A stretch of DNA of 64,000 bases from Pseudomonas pergaminensis (GCF_024112395.2 NZ_CP078013.2:6542501-6606500), one strand, 5' to 3'. Positions 1 through 9,020 are shown, counted from the stretch's first letter. A program made the numbers and translations. Notes: a model not told the origin generated them from the letters alone.

Positions 1-650
1 CTTTCGAATTTGGCCACGTAGGCCAGCAAACGCGGCACCAGCAAAATGCCAATGACCAGCGCTACGATCATGAACAGCGAGAGCTTGCCGACCGTGGAGA
101 ACACCTCGCCGGAGCTGACCGTACCGCTGACGGCAATGCTCGACAGCAAGGCGATGATGCCGATGCCGAGGATGTCCTCGACGATCAGCACGCCAAAAAT
201 CAATTGGGCGAAGCGCTGGTTCTTCATCTTCAAGTCGTTGAGTGCCTTGACGATGATGGTGGTGGAGGAAATCGCCAGGATCGCGCCGAGGAACAGCGAG
301 TCCATGGTGTTCCAGTCAAACCAGCGGCCGATCTCGTAGCCGATCCAGATCATCAGGATGATTTCCAGGAAGGCTGCGATAAACGCGGTGGCGCCGACTT
401 TGAACAGCTTGCGCAGGCTGAACTCCAGGCCCAGGCAGAACATCAGGAAGATCACGCCCAGTTCGGCGAGGGTCTTGATGGTGTCTTCGTCGTGGATCAG
501 GCCGAAGGGTGGGGTGTGAGGGCCGATGATGAAGCCGGCGACGATGTAACCCAGCACCACCGGCTGCTTGAGGCGGTGAAACAGGATGGTGACAACCCCG
601 GCCACCAACATGATCACGGCCAGGTCCTGGATAAAGCTGATGGCGTGCAT
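1..650 (-). CDS. Monovalent cation:proton antiporter, CPA2 family (N-terminal part, cut by window edge)
   Basis: This is the first 216 residues of a Kef/YbaL-type CPA2 antiporter; the rest lies left of the window. The visible part is a run of hydrophobic helices with GYIVAGFIIGP (about 35-45), a segment LGVIFLMFCLGLEFS (about 65-80) and SSTTIIVKAL (about 128-138), all typical of the Na+/H+ exchanger membrane domain. I chose ATG at 650 because AGGAG sits 9 bases before it. Exchange of K+ or Na+ for protons across the inner membrane is family-level inference. Whether a C-terminal TrkA-N/RCK domain follows cannot be seen here. Confidence 0.88.
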   Translation of the reverse strand, partial: MHAISFIQDLAVIMLVAGVVTILFHRLKQPVVLGYIVAGFIIGPHTPPFGLIHDEDTIKTLAELGVIFLMFCLGLEFSLRKLFKVGATAFIAAFLEIILMIWIGYEIGRWFDWNTMDSLFLGAILAISSTTIIVKALNDLKMKNQRFAQLIFGVLIVEDILGIGIIALLSSIAVSGTVSSGEVFSTVGKLSLFMIVALVIGILLVPRLLAYVAKFE

Positions 651-941
651 GGCGAGGGGCTCCTTGAGGGTACTGGCGCTTTTCCCACTTCCGCGCGCGC
701 CTTTGATCAGTCGCAAAGAGCGGAAGGAAAAGTCTGCCTTGATCGTAAGAAATGCCCTGAGACGGGCTTTTGAAGGTTAACACCGCGACTTCCGGCAGAA
801 AGCCGGTGCAATATATGGAAACAGATCGGTGCACGCGTGACGGCAAGCCGCCTACCGGCGTCCCGTTATGGATGGCGCTGCAAAGATTCCAGCACCCGCA
901 GAGGTGCCCCCCAACCAATGCCTACAACCCGTGAGTGTGCT

Positions 942-1427
942 ATGGAACCCGGAAACGCCCAGCTGTCGATGACGGTATTGATGACCCCTGATATGGCCAA
1001 CTTCTCAGGCAATGTCCACGGCGGCACCCTGCTCAAGTACCTCGACGAAGTGGCCTACGCCTGCGCGAGCCGTTATGCCGGTCGCTATGTCGTGACGCTG
1101 TCGGTGGACCAGGTGATTTTTCGCGAACCCATCCATGTCGGCGAGCTGGTGACGTTCCTTGCATCGGTCAACTACACCGGCAACACCTCCATGGAGGTGG
1201 GCATCAAGGTGGTGACCGAGAATATCCGCGAGCGCTCGGTGCGCCATACCAACAGCTGCTTCTTCACCATGGTGGCCGTGGACGACCAGCGCAAACCGGC
1301 CGCCGTGCCACCGCTGCAACCGCACAACAGCGAAGACAAGCGCCGGTTCGTGCAGGCCCAGCAGCGCCGGCAGATCCGCCAGGAACTGGAAAAGCGCTAC
1401 CAGGAAATCAAGGCAGACGCGCCGTAA
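942..1427 (+). CDS. Acyl-CoA thioesterase (YciA-like hotdog fold)
   Basis: A cytoplasmic hotdog-fold thioesterase of 161 residues that should hydrolyse acyl-CoA to free acid and CoA. The N-terminal half carries the family signature FSGNVHGGTLLKYLDEVAY, with the Asp/His-Gly-Gly region that lines the active site, and VTLSVDQVIFREPIHVGE follows as the second strand-rich block. The charged tail from about residue 125 is longer than in E. coli YciA. An upstream in-frame ATG at 837 would add 35 residues unlike the family, so the start MEPGNAQLS is preferred. It stands alone, and substrate length cannot be predicted. Confidence 0.85.
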   Translation: MEPGNAQLSMTVLMTPDMANFSGNVHGGTLLKYLDEVAYACASRYAGRYVVTLSVDQVIFREPIHVGELVTFLASVNYTGNTSMEVGIKVVTENIRERSVRHTNSCFFTMVAVDDQRKPAAVPPLQPHNSEDKRRFVQAQQRRQIRQELEKRYQEIKADAP

Positions 1428-1442
1428 GCCATTTTTTCCGTT

Positions 1443-1466
1443 TAGGAGCGGACAAGCCCGCTCCTA
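1443..1466. repeat. REP-like hairpin between convergent genes
   Basis: TAGGAGCGG (1443-1451) pairs with CCGCTCCTA (1458-1466) around a 6-base loop. The core resembles the GGAGCGGGCTTG-type REP sequences of the P. fluorescens group. It sits between the thioesterase stop and the lipoprotein stop. The TAG stop codon of the lipoprotein gene is the last three bases of the hairpin, so the element probably also ends transcription from both sides. Confidence 0.7.
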
Positions 1467-2492
1467 CAACTGCCAGCACCCATCGTAGTGGGCACACACA
1501 TCAAAGCGCTGATCCAACTGGCTCATGCGCTCCATGTGATGGTTCACGATGTCCACCATCACGGCTTTGCTGGTGTTCTTGTAGTACTGCGCCATCAACT
1601 TGTCGTTGGCCTTGACGCGCTCGACCACGGCGGCGTCCGTCGGGTTCTGCCATTGTTCCAGAATCGCATCTTCGGTCCCGCTCAGGCGCATGCGGTAAAC
1701 CCGCTCATAAAGCTCCAGCGTACGCGCCTTGCGGCCAGCCATTTCCTGATTCACCAGTGCGTAGTTCTGACGGAACTGAACCCAATAGGCCTCAGGTGGG
1801 GTGAAGGTGCCTAATTTCGCCTTGCGCTCGGCGATCGCTTCTTCGGTGGCTTGCGGGCGTTGCGCGGTGTCGGGCTCCATCAACGTGATGAGCTGCATAT
1901 GGGTTTCAACGATCGCGTTGATCAACGCGGTACGGTGAGGCGTCGCCGGGATTACCTTACCGAATATCGGGCTCTTGCCCGCGCACGACGGCATGCCGTT
2001 CTCGAATATCGGCTGGGGAATGCGCACATCCTTGCCCCCAGCACGCGTCAGGCGCTGCAACGAGGTCATGCACATGCCCCGCTCCATATCGAAGGTCACT
2101 TCATATTCTTCCCCGGCCTTTGGCGTGATGCTCATGGATTTGCCGCAGACATAGCTTCCGCCATTGGTGTTGATCATCAGCATGGTTTCTTTGCCGGGTG
2201 CCAGCTTGAACTCCAGCAAGCCCCTGGCCTTGGCCGGCGGGGGCACGGACATGCCGACACGTCGGCGGGTATCGACCAGGAAAATATTGTTGAGCATGCC
2301 AGTGGTCTGGCCCATGCAGTGCTCAGCGTCGTAGACGTCGATGGTGGTATTGGACGTATTAGAGATGAAGCGCAGCTTGGCGGCATCAGGCTCGGTGGCG
2401 TCAGGGTAAGTGCCGTTCACACTGCAACCGGCCAGCAACGACGTCAGCACCAGGGCGGTCAGCGCCCGCGGCGAAGGGAATACGAGGGACAT
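1464..2492 (-). CDS. Predicted lipoprotein of unknown function
   Basis: The 342-residue product begins with a lipoprotein signal peptide: a hydrophobic stretch ends in the lipobox LAGC with Cys23. Ser at +2 suggests sorting to the outer membrane. The mature part has a beta-rich N-terminal half and several Cys residues (about 59, 116, 141, 170 and near the C-terminus), followed by a helical half rich in charged residues from about 190. I do not recognise a named domain. The start is supported by AAGGAAG 6 bases upstream. It converges on the thioesterase gene and lies downstream of pdxY on the same strand, with an 81-base gap. Confidence 0.8.
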   Translation of the reverse strand: MSLVFPSPRALTALVLTSLLAGCSVNGTYPDATEPDAAKLRFISNTSNTTIDVYDAEHCMGQTTGMLNNIFLVDTRRRVGMSVPPPAKARGLLEFKLAPGKETMLMINTNGGSYVCGKSMSITPKAGEEYEVTFDMERGMCMTSLQRLTRAGGKDVRIPQPIFENGMPSCAGKSPIFGKVIPATPHRTALINAIVETHMQLITLMEPDTAQRPQATEEAIAERKAKLGTFTPPEAYWVQFRQNYALVNQEMAGRKARTLELYERVYRMRLSGTEDAILEQWQNPTDAAVVERVKANDKLMAQYYKNTSKAVMVDIVNHHMERMSQLDQRFDVCAHYDGCWQL

Positions 2493-2573
2493 GGATCTTC
2501 CTTGAAAGCACAGGGGACTAGGAGGCGCCCGATACTACCGGACGCCTTTGCCCTGGCTCAATGAAGAATATTC

Positions 2574-3446
2574 CTACAACTCAATGGGTGTGGCTTCGAA
2601 ACGCACGCGAGGATGGGCAATGCGATCCTGGGCGCGTACCAGCTCAAGCTCGTAACTGGCGCAGGCCTGGGTTTCCAACAGCACTTCATGGACCGCGGCA
2701 GCGGTGAACTCAAAGGCGGCCAGCAGGCTGTCGCCCAACAGCACCCGCGCCAGGAACAGGCCCGAGGTCAAATCGCCGACGCCCACTGGCTGACGTGGAA
2801 ACGCCAGCAGCGGCCGACGCAAGTGCCAGCTGCCTTCGGCGGTCACCAGCAGCATCTCGAAACCGTCCGGCAGCTTGCCAGGGTAATCCAGATGTTTAAC
2901 CAATACCGCTTTCGGTCCGCGTGCCAGCAGCGCCTTGGCCATGGCCAGGCAATCGAACAGCGATTGCGGCTTGCGCCCGGCGAAGCTGTCCAGCTCAAGC
3001 TGGTTGGGGCACAGGAAGTCGGCCATGGCCGCAGCTTCGTCCAGCAGGAAATCGCTGACTTCCTGGGGCACGATGCAGCCCTTTTCCGGATGGCCCATCA
3101 CCGGGTCGCACAGATACAGGGCCTTGGGGTTGATGGCCTTGATGCGCGCCACACCGGTCAGGATCGCACGGCCCTGATCCGCACTGCCCAGGTAACCGGA
3201 CAGAATCGCATCGCAGTTGCCCAACTCACCGATGGCGGCAATGCCTTCCACCAGCGCCGGAATCTGCTGCGGCGCCAACACTTCGCCCGCCCACTGGCCA
3301 TACTGGGTGTGATTGGAGAACTGCACCGTGTTCAGCGGCCAGACGTTCACCCCGACCCGCTGCATGGGGAACACGGCGGCGCTGTTTCCGGCGTGGCCAA
3401 AGACCACATGAGACTGGATCGCAAGCAGATGAGGTGTGCGTTTCAT
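2574..3446 (-). CDS. pdxY: Pyridoxal kinase PdxY
   Basis: PdxY phosphorylates pyridoxal to pyridoxal 5'-phosphate in the vitamin B6 salvage pathway, using ATP in the cytoplasm. The 290 residues match the usual family length. The N-terminus has [20 protein letters not shown], the pyridoxal-binding start of the ribokinase-like fold, and the C-terminal part has [12 protein letters not shown], where the Asp of the GxGD motif is the catalytic base. The gene appears to be a single-gene unit, divergent from the DUF3301 gene at 3564. Confidence 0.95.
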   Translation of the reverse strand: MKRTPHLLAIQSHVVFGHAGNSAAVFPMQRVGVNVWPLNTVQFSNHTQYGQWAGEVLAPQQIPALVEGIAAIGELGNCDAILSGYLGSADQGRAILTGVARIKAINPKALYLCDPVMGHPEKGCIVPQEVSDFLLDEAAAMADFLCPNQLELDSFAGRKPQSLFDCLAMAKALLARGPKAVLVKHLDYPGKLPDGFEMLLVTAEGSWHLRRPLLAFPRQPVGVGDLTSGLFLARVLLGDSLLAAFEFTAAAVHEVLLETQACASYELELVRAQDRIAHPRVRFEATPIEL

Positions 3447-3563
3447 GCAGGGGATTTCCGTAAAGCCATTGAAATTCTGGCCGCGCAGTATGCGACTAAA
3501 CGCAGCCTGTACGACAGGCCGGCGACACAGTTAAGCTGCTCTCACTTTGTTGGAGTCTTTCGC

Positions 3564-3959
3564 ATGCTGACCCTGGGAAACATCTTCGTGTTGATGCTGC
3601 TGGCGACCGGTGCCGCCTGGGTGTGGCACAACCACGGCCTGCGCGAACGCGCGTTGGAGCGGGTCAAGCAGCATTGCGCCAAACTCGACATCGAACTGCT
3701 CGACGGTGCCGTGGCGCTCAAGCGCATCGGTTTTGTGAAGGATGCCAACGGTCGGCGGCGCCTGGCACGCATCTACAACTTTGAATTCACCGTGACCGGC
3801 GAAACCCGCCACCCGGGGACTATCACCCAATTCGGCGCCCACAGTGCGCAGATCGAACTGGCGCCCTACCCGTTCGAGATCAAGACACCGCTGCCCAGCG
3901 CCGAGGTGATCGAACTGAGCCAATGGCGCCAGGACCACGGCACCAAGAACCGTCAGTAA
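3564..3959 (+). CDS. DUF3301 family membrane-anchored protein
   Basis: A 131-residue protein with one N-terminal membrane helix (about residues 4-20) followed by a soluble domain with LDGAVALKRIGFVKD and RIYNFEFTVTGE, typical of DUF3301. The function of the family is unknown. ATG at 3564 starts directly before the membrane helix; an in-frame extension upstream runs antisense to pdxY and is ignored. Its last 7 bases overlap the end of the convergent COG0523 gene, leaving no room for a terminator between them. Confidence 0.82.
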   Translation: MLTLGNIFVLMLLATGAAWVWHNHGLRERALERVKQHCAKLDIELLDGAVALKRIGFVKDANGRRRLARIYNFEFTVTGETRHPGTITQFGAHSAQIELAPYPFEIKTPLPSAEVIELSQWRQDHGTKNRQ

Positions 3960-4924
3960 CGGCAGGCCGCCAAGGCGGCCTGCAACGCGGCTACGTCCTG
4001 TGGTTCGCTGAAAATCAATTCGATACGTGAGTCACGCCGCCATTCGCTGGTTTGCCAGGCGAGCGGGCTGTTGTCCACAGCATTGGTTGAAACCCAGCCT
4101 TCGGCGCCGTGGATAACCAACTTGGCGCGGCGCCACTCAAGGCTTGCGAGCCACCGATGCAGGCGTTGGGCATCGAATTGCTGGCTCGGGTGCCAGCGCC
4201 AGCCGATGCTCCAGCCGCCCTCTTGGGCTTGGCTCAGGCAGATCGGTTGCGCAGGGTCACTCCAGATTGCCGGTATTTGCGCCAACCCCTTGGGCACTTC
4301 GAAGTTATCCACAGCCGCTGCGGCCTGCGCATTCAGGCCCGGTAACTGCGCCAGCGGCAAATGCGCCTGGCGGGTCCAGTACAACGGGCAGTCAGGTAAC
4401 TGCTGTTCAATTGCCTGGCGCTGCGCAGCGTCCAGCGCTTCATCCTTGTTCAATACCAGTAGCCCGGCACTCGCCAGGGCTTCCTGCTGCGCTGGCGGCA
4501 AGGGCTTGCCCGCCGCCAGCGCCTGGGCATCCAGCACCAGCACACAGGGCTGCAGCGCCAGCACGTCCTGCCACGGCGCCTCCCGCAGTTGTTTGAGCAA
4601 TTGTGCCGGATGGCCAAGGCCCGAGGGTTCGATAAACAGCCGATCCGGCTTGGCCCTACGCAACAACCGACCCAGTCCTACCTGAAATGGAGCGCCATTT
4701 ACGCAGCAAAGGCAGCCGCCAGCGACTTCGCCCAGGGCTATGCCGTCGCTGTCCTGAGTGAGCAAGGCAGCGTCCAGGCCGATCTGCCCGAACTCGTTGA
4801 TCAGCACGGCCCAGCGCTCGTTGGCCGGGCGCTGGGCGAGCAGGTGCTTGATAAGGCTGGTCTTGCCGGCCCCCAAGGGCCCGGCAATCACGTGGGTGGG
4901 AATGTTCTGCAGCATGAGGGGCAT
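3953..4924 (-). CDS. COG0523 (CobW/YjiA-type) metal-chaperone GTPase
   Basis: A 323-residue G3E-family P-loop GTPase. The Walker A motif GPLGAGKT lies at residues 15-22, and the metal-binding CxCC motif (CLCC) at 71-74. NKDE near residue 175 is the G4 motif, and the C-terminal CobW_C domain follows. COG0523 proteins bind zinc or cobalt and are thought to deliver it to client enzymes. It is the last gene of a four-gene minus-strand series dksA2-zigA-DUF1826-this gene, so it is probably derepressed by zinc starvation through the Zur box at 7279. It is the second COG0523 protein in the same operon, distinct from ZigA in sequence and length. Confidence 0.9.
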   Translation of the reverse strand: MPLMLQNIPTHVIAGPLGAGKTSLIKHLLAQRPANERWAVLINEFGQIGLDAALLTQDSDGIALGEVAGGCLCCVNGAPFQVGLGRLLRRAKPDRLFIEPSGLGHPAQLLKQLREAPWQDVLALQPCVLVLDAQALAAGKPLPPAQQEALASAGLLVLNKDEALDAAQRQAIEQQLPDCPLYWTRQAHLPLAQLPGLNAQAAAAVDNFEVPKGLAQIPAIWSDPAQPICLSQAQEGGWSIGWRWHPSQQFDAQRLHRWLASLEWRRAKLVIHGAEGWVSTNAVDNSPLAWQTSEWRRDSRIELIFSEPQDVAALQAALAACRY

Positions 4925-4959
4925 CGTTCGGACCGTGTAGAGCGTTTGATCCTACGCGG

Positions 4960-5604
4960 TTATGCGAGCCAATCCAGTGTCAGGATCAATCGACGCTCGT
5001 CAGCCTTGAGTGCGGGTGAACGGTGAATCAGGCCGTGACCTTCGTTGCCATGCCATTTGGTGCCCTTGAGCAGGGCGACTTCGCCACAGTGGAGCTGTTC
5101 GATCCTGTCGCTGGGTTCGGCGTCCGGCTGGCTCAGTCTACGACGGTCCATCACGCCTTCACGCAACCACTGGCTGCCGACCCCGGCATAGGTGGTGATC
5201 AGCCGCACCGGTACATGGTCGACATGAAAACGCGGGCACATGGCTTTATCCAACAGGCGCAAGCGCACGCCGATACGCTTGGCGCCCAGCAAACAGGCGA
5301 ACGCGCTGACCAGCCAAGACACATCGGCGATAAAGCCTTCATAGCCTTCCAGATCGCGGCAACTGGACGCCAGCCCCTGCACGTTGGGCACGGCGTCTTC
5401 GTCATTGAGTTCTACCACCATGGAATCCGCCAACGGCTCGTTGAGCGCCACCAGCAAGGCGCCGAACTCGGCGATATGCAGGGGCAACTGGCGCTGCCAC
5501 ACCGCCAGGTTGACGCCCTCTTCAAGGATGTCGGACAGCGCCAGCGGGGTTTCACCAGAGGTCTGGCGAATCACGGGACGCAGGGGAATAACCGGGGCCA
5601 GCAT
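4960..5604 (-). CDS. DUF1826 protein of the zinc-starvation operon
   Basis: A 214-residue cytoplasmic protein of the DUF1826 family. Conserved-looking residues include the cluster RFHVDHVPVRL and a later segment with WHGNEGHGLIHR; the spaced His and Asp residues suggest a metal-dependent enzyme, but that is inference. Its stop lies 35 bases before the COG0523 gene and its start touches the zigA stop codon, so translation is probably coupled to zigA. DUF1826 genes are often found beside zigA in pseudomonads. No function is established. Confidence 0.82.
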   Translation of the reverse strand: MLAPVIPLRPVIRQTSGETPLALSDILEEGVNLAVWQRQLPLHIAEFGALLVALNEPLADSMVVELNDEDAVPNVQGLASSCRDLEGYEGFIADVSWLVSAFACLLGAKRIGVRLRLLDKAMCPRFHVDHVPVRLITTYAGVGSQWLREGVMDRRRLSQPDAEPSDRIEQLHCGEVALLKGTKWHGNEGHGLIHRSPALKADERRLILTLDWLA

Positions 5605-6812
5605 CAGGCGGCTGCCTCCTCATACCAGGGGCCAAAGGGATCGGCCAGCAAGCGCCAACCTTCGACGCCCTGGGCCATTTCTTCATCGTTGAGCAAGCAG
5701 GCGTCCAGCTCCGCGCGCAGTTGGGTGAAGTCGATGTTCTGACCGATAAACACCAGTTCCTGGCGGCAGTCACCGGTGCTCAGTTGCCAGTTGCCCATGA
5801 TCGCCGCGACACTTTCTTCGTCCTGAGGCCACTGGCTTTTCGGCACAAAGCGCCACCAGCGACCGGCAAACCCATGGCGCATCAAGCCGCCTGCCTGGGA
5901 CCAACTGCCCGCATCCTGGTGCTTGCTGGCCAGCCAGAAAAAGCCTTTGGAGCGCAGCAGTTTGCCGTTGACCCACGGGCGGTCGATAAAGTCGAAAAAA
6001 CGCTGCGGATGAAAGGGACGGCGCGCACGGTAAGCGGTGGAGGCAATACCGTATTCCTCGGTTTCCGGTACATGTTCACCACGCAATTCCTGCAACCAGC
6101 CCGGCGCTTGCGCGGCGCGTTCGAAGTCGAAACGGCCAGTGTTGAGAATCTTGTCCAGCGGCACTTCACCCATGACCATCGGGATGATTTCCGCCTGGGC
6201 GTTGAGGCGCTCAAGGATCGCCATCAACTCTTCGCGCTCGCGGCTGCTGATCAGGTCGATCTTGCTGATAAGGATCACGTCGGCAAATTCGATCTGCTCG
6301 ATCAGCAGGTCGGTGATGGAGCGCTCGTCTTCTTCACCGAGGGTTTCCCCGCGCGAGGCCAGGCTTTCGGCGGCCTGGTAATCGAGCAGGAAGTTCATGC
6401 CGTCGACCACCGTGACCATGGTGTCCAGGCGTGCGATATCGGCCAGGCTTTGCTCGTTTTCATCGCGAAAGGTGAAGGTTTCGGCCACCGGCAAGGGCTC
6501 GGAGATGCCGGTGGACTCGATCAGCAGGTAATCGAACCGACCTTCCCTGGCGAGTTTTCCGACTTCTTCCAGCAAGTCTTCACGCAAAGTGCAGCAGATG
6601 CAGCCGTTGCTCATCTCCACCAGCTTTTCTTCGGCGCGGTTGAGGGTGACGTCACGCTGGACTTCGCTGCCGTCGATGTTGATTTCGCTCATGTCGTTGA
6701 CGATCACCGCCACCCGCAGGTTTTCGCGGTTGCGCAGGACGTAATTGAGCAGCGTGCTTTTACCGGCGCCGAGAAAGCCGGACAACACGGTCACGGGGAG
6801 ACGATTGGGCAT
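5604..6812 (-). CDS. zigA: Zinc metallochaperone GTPase ZigA
   Basis: ZigA is a COG0523 GTPase made under zinc limitation that binds zinc and is proposed to supply it to key enzymes. The 402 residues carry Walker [10 protein letters not shown] (12-20), CICC as the CxCC metal motif (71-74), a switch region with [13 protein letters not shown] as G4, and a CobW C-terminal domain beginning near 280 ([11 protein letters not shown]). It lies 27 bases downstream of dksA2 and is continuous with the DUF1826 gene. The Zur operator upstream of dksA2 probably controls it, as in the P. aeruginosa PA5534-PA5536 region. Confidence 0.93.
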   Translation of the reverse strand: MPNRLPVTVLSGFLGAGKSTLLNYVLRNRENLRVAVIVNDMSEINIDGSEVQRDVTLNRAEEKLVEMSNGCICCTLREDLLEEVGKLAREGRFDYLLIESTGISEPLPVAETFTFRDENEQSLADIARLDTMVTVVDGMNFLLDYQAAESLASRGETLGEEDERSITDLLIEQIEFADVILISKIDLISSREREELMAILERLNAQAEIIPMVMGEVPLDKILNTGRFDFERAAQAPGWLQELRGEHVPETEEYGIASTAYRARRPFHPQRFFDFIDRPWVNGKLLRSKGFFWLASKHQDAGSWSQAGGLMRHGFAGRWWRFVPKSQWPQDEESVAAIMGNWQLSTGDCRQELVFIGQNIDFTQLRAELDACLLNDEEMAQGVEGWRLLADPFGPWYEEAAA

Positions 6813-6839
6813 CAGGTATTCCTCATCAGGGTTGGCCGG

Positions 6840-7244
6840 TCAAATCGCCCGTTTATGGCGTTCGCGCAGCTCTTCACGTTCTTTGGCTTCGATACACAGC
6901 GTGGCGGTGGGACGTAGCAGCAGGCGTTGCAGGCCGATGGGCTCACCGGTCTCGCGGCACCAGCCGTATTCCCCACGGACCAACAACTCGAGAGCGTCGT
7001 CGATCTTGTCCAACAGCTTTTTTTCCCGTTCGAGCAGGCGCAGTTGCCATTGCCGCTGTTCTTCGGCGCTGCCCACATCGGCCGGGTCGCTGTTGGTTTC
7101 CTGTTCACGCAGCGCCATGAACTCGGCGTCTATACGGACTTGCAGCTCATTGCGCTGGATCAGCAGCAACTCGCGGAAGAAGCCTTGCTGGGCTTCGTTC
7201 ATGTAGTCGGCGGGTGGCTGGGCCAGCAGGTCTTGTTCGGTCAT
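6840..7244 (-). CDS. dksA2: DksA2, zinc-independent DksA paralogue
   Basis: DksA2 binds the secondary channel of RNA polymerase and replaces DksA in the stringent response when zinc is scarce. The 134-residue product has the coiled-coil region (about 30-85) and the C-terminal globular part. In place of the four-Cys zinc finger it has CxxT and CxxA separated by 17 residues (CRET, then CIEA), the pattern described for P. aeruginosa DksA2. The start MTEQDLLAQ is chosen because longer in-frame versions would cover the Zur box at 7279. It is the first gene of the zigA operon. Confidence 0.93.
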   Translation of the reverse strand: MTEQDLLAQPPADYMNEAQQGFFRELLLIQRNELQVRIDAEFMALREQETNSDPADVGSAEEQRQWQLRLLEREKKLLDKIDDALELLVRGEYGWCRETGEPIGLQRLLLRPTATLCIEAKEREELRERHKRAI

Positions 7245-7276
7245 GGGGAGCAGTTCACGGGTCAGGCTGTGTTTTA

Positions 7277-7293
7277 ATGTTATAGTATAACAA
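7277..7293. promoter_or_regulatory. Zur operator (zinc-responsive repressor site)
   Basis: GTTATAGTATAAC at 7279-7291 is a perfect palindrome around a central G, flanked by AT and AA. It matches the gammaproteobacterial Zur consensus GTTATAnTATAAC. It lies 34 bases before the dksA2 start and 80 bases before the divergent small exported-protein gene at 7372, so it can control both directions. Repression by zinc-loaded Zur is inferred from the match and the gene content. Confidence 0.88.
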
Positions 7294-7371
7294 TGCAAAT
7301 AAGCCAATCCCCTCTTGCTCACCTCGACGAAGGGCGCAATGCTTGACCACTTCCCTGCTGTGAGAAACCCG

Positions 7372-7740
7372 ATGAAATACCTGGTGTGCGCCCTGTTGTT
7401 GGCAACGGCCGGAACGGCTTGCGCCCAGGCACCCAACCTGTTGGCCAACTGCACGCGCAGCGCCAATCTGCTGGCCTGCGTCGATCCCCTGGGCAATGCC
7501 TACAGCGTGGCGACGGTCGGCAGCACCACGTATTTGCGCGGGTACGAGGTGATCGGCAAACGCTACTGGGCACAGACCAACAGCCGCTACGGGCAACTGA
7601 CGTTCTTTACCGGGTTGGCGTCGGACGGTGAGGCGTGGGTGGGCTATACGCGGCGTGTGGGCTGGACCACCCTCAACCGGTTTTCCAGTTCGGGTGGCGC
7701 CAGCGCCAAATTCACCTGCAGCCGTATAACGGGTTGTTAG
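7372..7740 (+). CDS. Small exported protein of unknown function in the Zur island
   Basis: A 122-residue protein with a clear Sec signal peptide (MKYLVCALLLATAGTACAQA, cleavage likely after residue 20). The mature part is about 100 residues, with four Cys residues (NCTRS, ACVDP, TCSR and C-terminal GC) that could form two disulfides. I do not recognise a domain. An alternative start at 7339 has a better AAGGG ribosome site but would lengthen the n-region. The gene is divergent from dksA2 across the Zur box, and an unnamed gene occupies the same place in P. aeruginosa (PA5537). It converges on the amidase gene with a 4-base overlap. Confidence 0.75.
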   Translation: MKYLVCALLLATAGTACAQAPNLLANCTRSANLLACVDPLGNAYSVATVGSTTYLRGYEVIGKRYWAQTNSRYGQLTFFTGLASDGEAWVGYTRRVGWTTLNRFSSSGGASAKFTCSRITGC

Positions 7741-8939
7741 ACCTGACTGTCCTTCTGTTCCTGCACCCACGCCATGTAGCTGTTCATGGGTGGGTTCTTC
7801 TGGAAGTACTTTTTCAGGCCTTCGAACAGGCCGTCGGCAACCGCCTGTTGATGCCGCGCGGTAACCAGGCGCGCACTGTCACGCGCATTGGAGATAAACC
7901 CGGTCTCCACCAGGATCGACGGCACGTCCGGTGACTTGAGCACCGCGAATCCCGCCTGCTCCACGCGCTTCTGATGCAGGCTGGTAATGCCTTCCAGGCT
8001 GCCCAGGATCGAATTGCCCAGTTGCAGGCTGGAGGCAATCGTGGCGTTCATCGACATATCCAGAATCACCCCGGCCAGCATCGGGTCCTTGTCCTTCAGA
8101 TTGAGCAGGCTGGTGGCGCCGAGCAGGTCGGCGCCGTTTTCCCGCTGCGCCATGAAGCGTGCGGTGGCTGAAGTCGCGCCGCCTTCGGACAAGGCATACA
8201 CCGAAGCGCCCGACGCAGTGACCCTCGGCGCCGCATCCGCATGCACGGAGATAAACATGTCGGCATTATGCTTGTGGGCGATCTCCACCCGTTTACGCAG
8301 CGGCACGAAGAAGTCGTCGTTGCGCACCAACTTCACGTCAAAACCCTTCTCGCGTTTCAAGCGTTTGGCCAACAGTTGGGCGATGGACAACACCACGTCT
8401 TTTTCGCGCTGGCCCTTGGAGCCTACAGCGCCGGGGTCCTTGCCGCCGTGGCCGGGATCGACCACCACGATGATGTCGCGCTTGGGGTGCGCCTTATCCA
8501 CCAGGGGCTTGGGTTCTGCCGCAATTTGACGAGGCGCCTGCGTCGCGCTGGTCAGGTCCAGAACCAGGCGATGACCCTGACCCTCCTGGGGCGGCAACAG
8601 AAAGCTGTTGAGCTGCATCGGCGCGGCGAGGTCGAGCACGATGCGCGTGTCGCCTTTGCCGAAATGCCCCGAGCGAATCGACGTGATCCCGCTGTTCGTC
8701 AGCGCCAGTTGAGAGAAATCACCACTGAGCCCGGCGCCGCTCAAGTCAATGATCAAGCGTTCCGGCGCGCTCAGGGTAAAGGTCTTGTACTGCACCGGGC
8801 CGCTGAGGTCGAACACCAGCCGCAGCTTGTCGTCCGAGCGCCACAGGCGGGCGTTGCGTATCTGCGTGGCGTGGGCCGCAAACGGCAAGGTGAAAAGAGG
8901 GCTGGCCAGAAGCAGGTTCAGGAGCTGACGTCTGTGCAT
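7737..8939 (-). CDS. N-acetylmuramoyl-L-alanine amidase (AmiC/PA5538 type)
   Basis: A periplasmic zinc amidase that cuts the bond between MurNAc and the stem peptide. After a signal peptide (MHRRQLLNLLLASP onward, with AHA cleavage near residue 22), an AMIN domain (about 25-125) should target it to the septum. An Amidase_3 domain follows (about 175-385) with zinc ligands visible in VDPGHGGKDPG, the Glu in GQREKD, and FISVHADA; the catalytic Glu is in LVETGFISN. The start at 8939 is preferred over an upstream ATG because it begins directly at the signal peptide. It is divergent from folE2 and shares the Zur box at 9023. Control of a zinc enzyme by Zur also occurs in P. aeruginosa. Confidence 0.92.
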   Translation of the reverse strand: MHRRQLLNLLLASPLFTLPFAAHATQIRNARLWRSDDKLRLVFDLSGPVQYKTFTLSAPERLIIDLSGAGLSGDFSQLALTNSGITSIRSGHFGKGDTRIVLDLAAPMQLNSFLLPPQEGQGHRLVLDLTSATQAPRQIAAEPKPLVDKAHPKRDIIVVVDPGHGGKDPGAVGSKGQREKDVVLSIAQLLAKRLKREKGFDVKLVRNDDFFVPLRKRVEIAHKHNADMFISVHADAAPRVTASGASVYALSEGGATSATARFMAQRENGADLLGATSLLNLKDKDPMLAGVILDMSMNATIASSLQLGNSILGSLEGITSLHQKRVEQAGFAVLKSPDVPSILVETGFISNARDSARLVTARHQQAVADGLFEGLKKYFQKNPPMNSYMAWVQEQKDSQV

Positions 8940-9020
8940 TACAAATACCGCAAATAAAGGAGCGTCCCTGCTCGACATGACTGAAAAAAGGCTGGAGCAG
9001 AAAAATCATCGTCGACTTAA

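Noticed and set aside
2613-3563. Long upstream extension of the DUF3301 gene
   Set aside because: It runs antisense through pdxY; the real start at 3564 precedes the membrane helix.
5721-6917. 398-codon plus-strand frame opposite zigA
   Set aside because: Antisense to a clear ZigA with intact motifs; no family resemblance.
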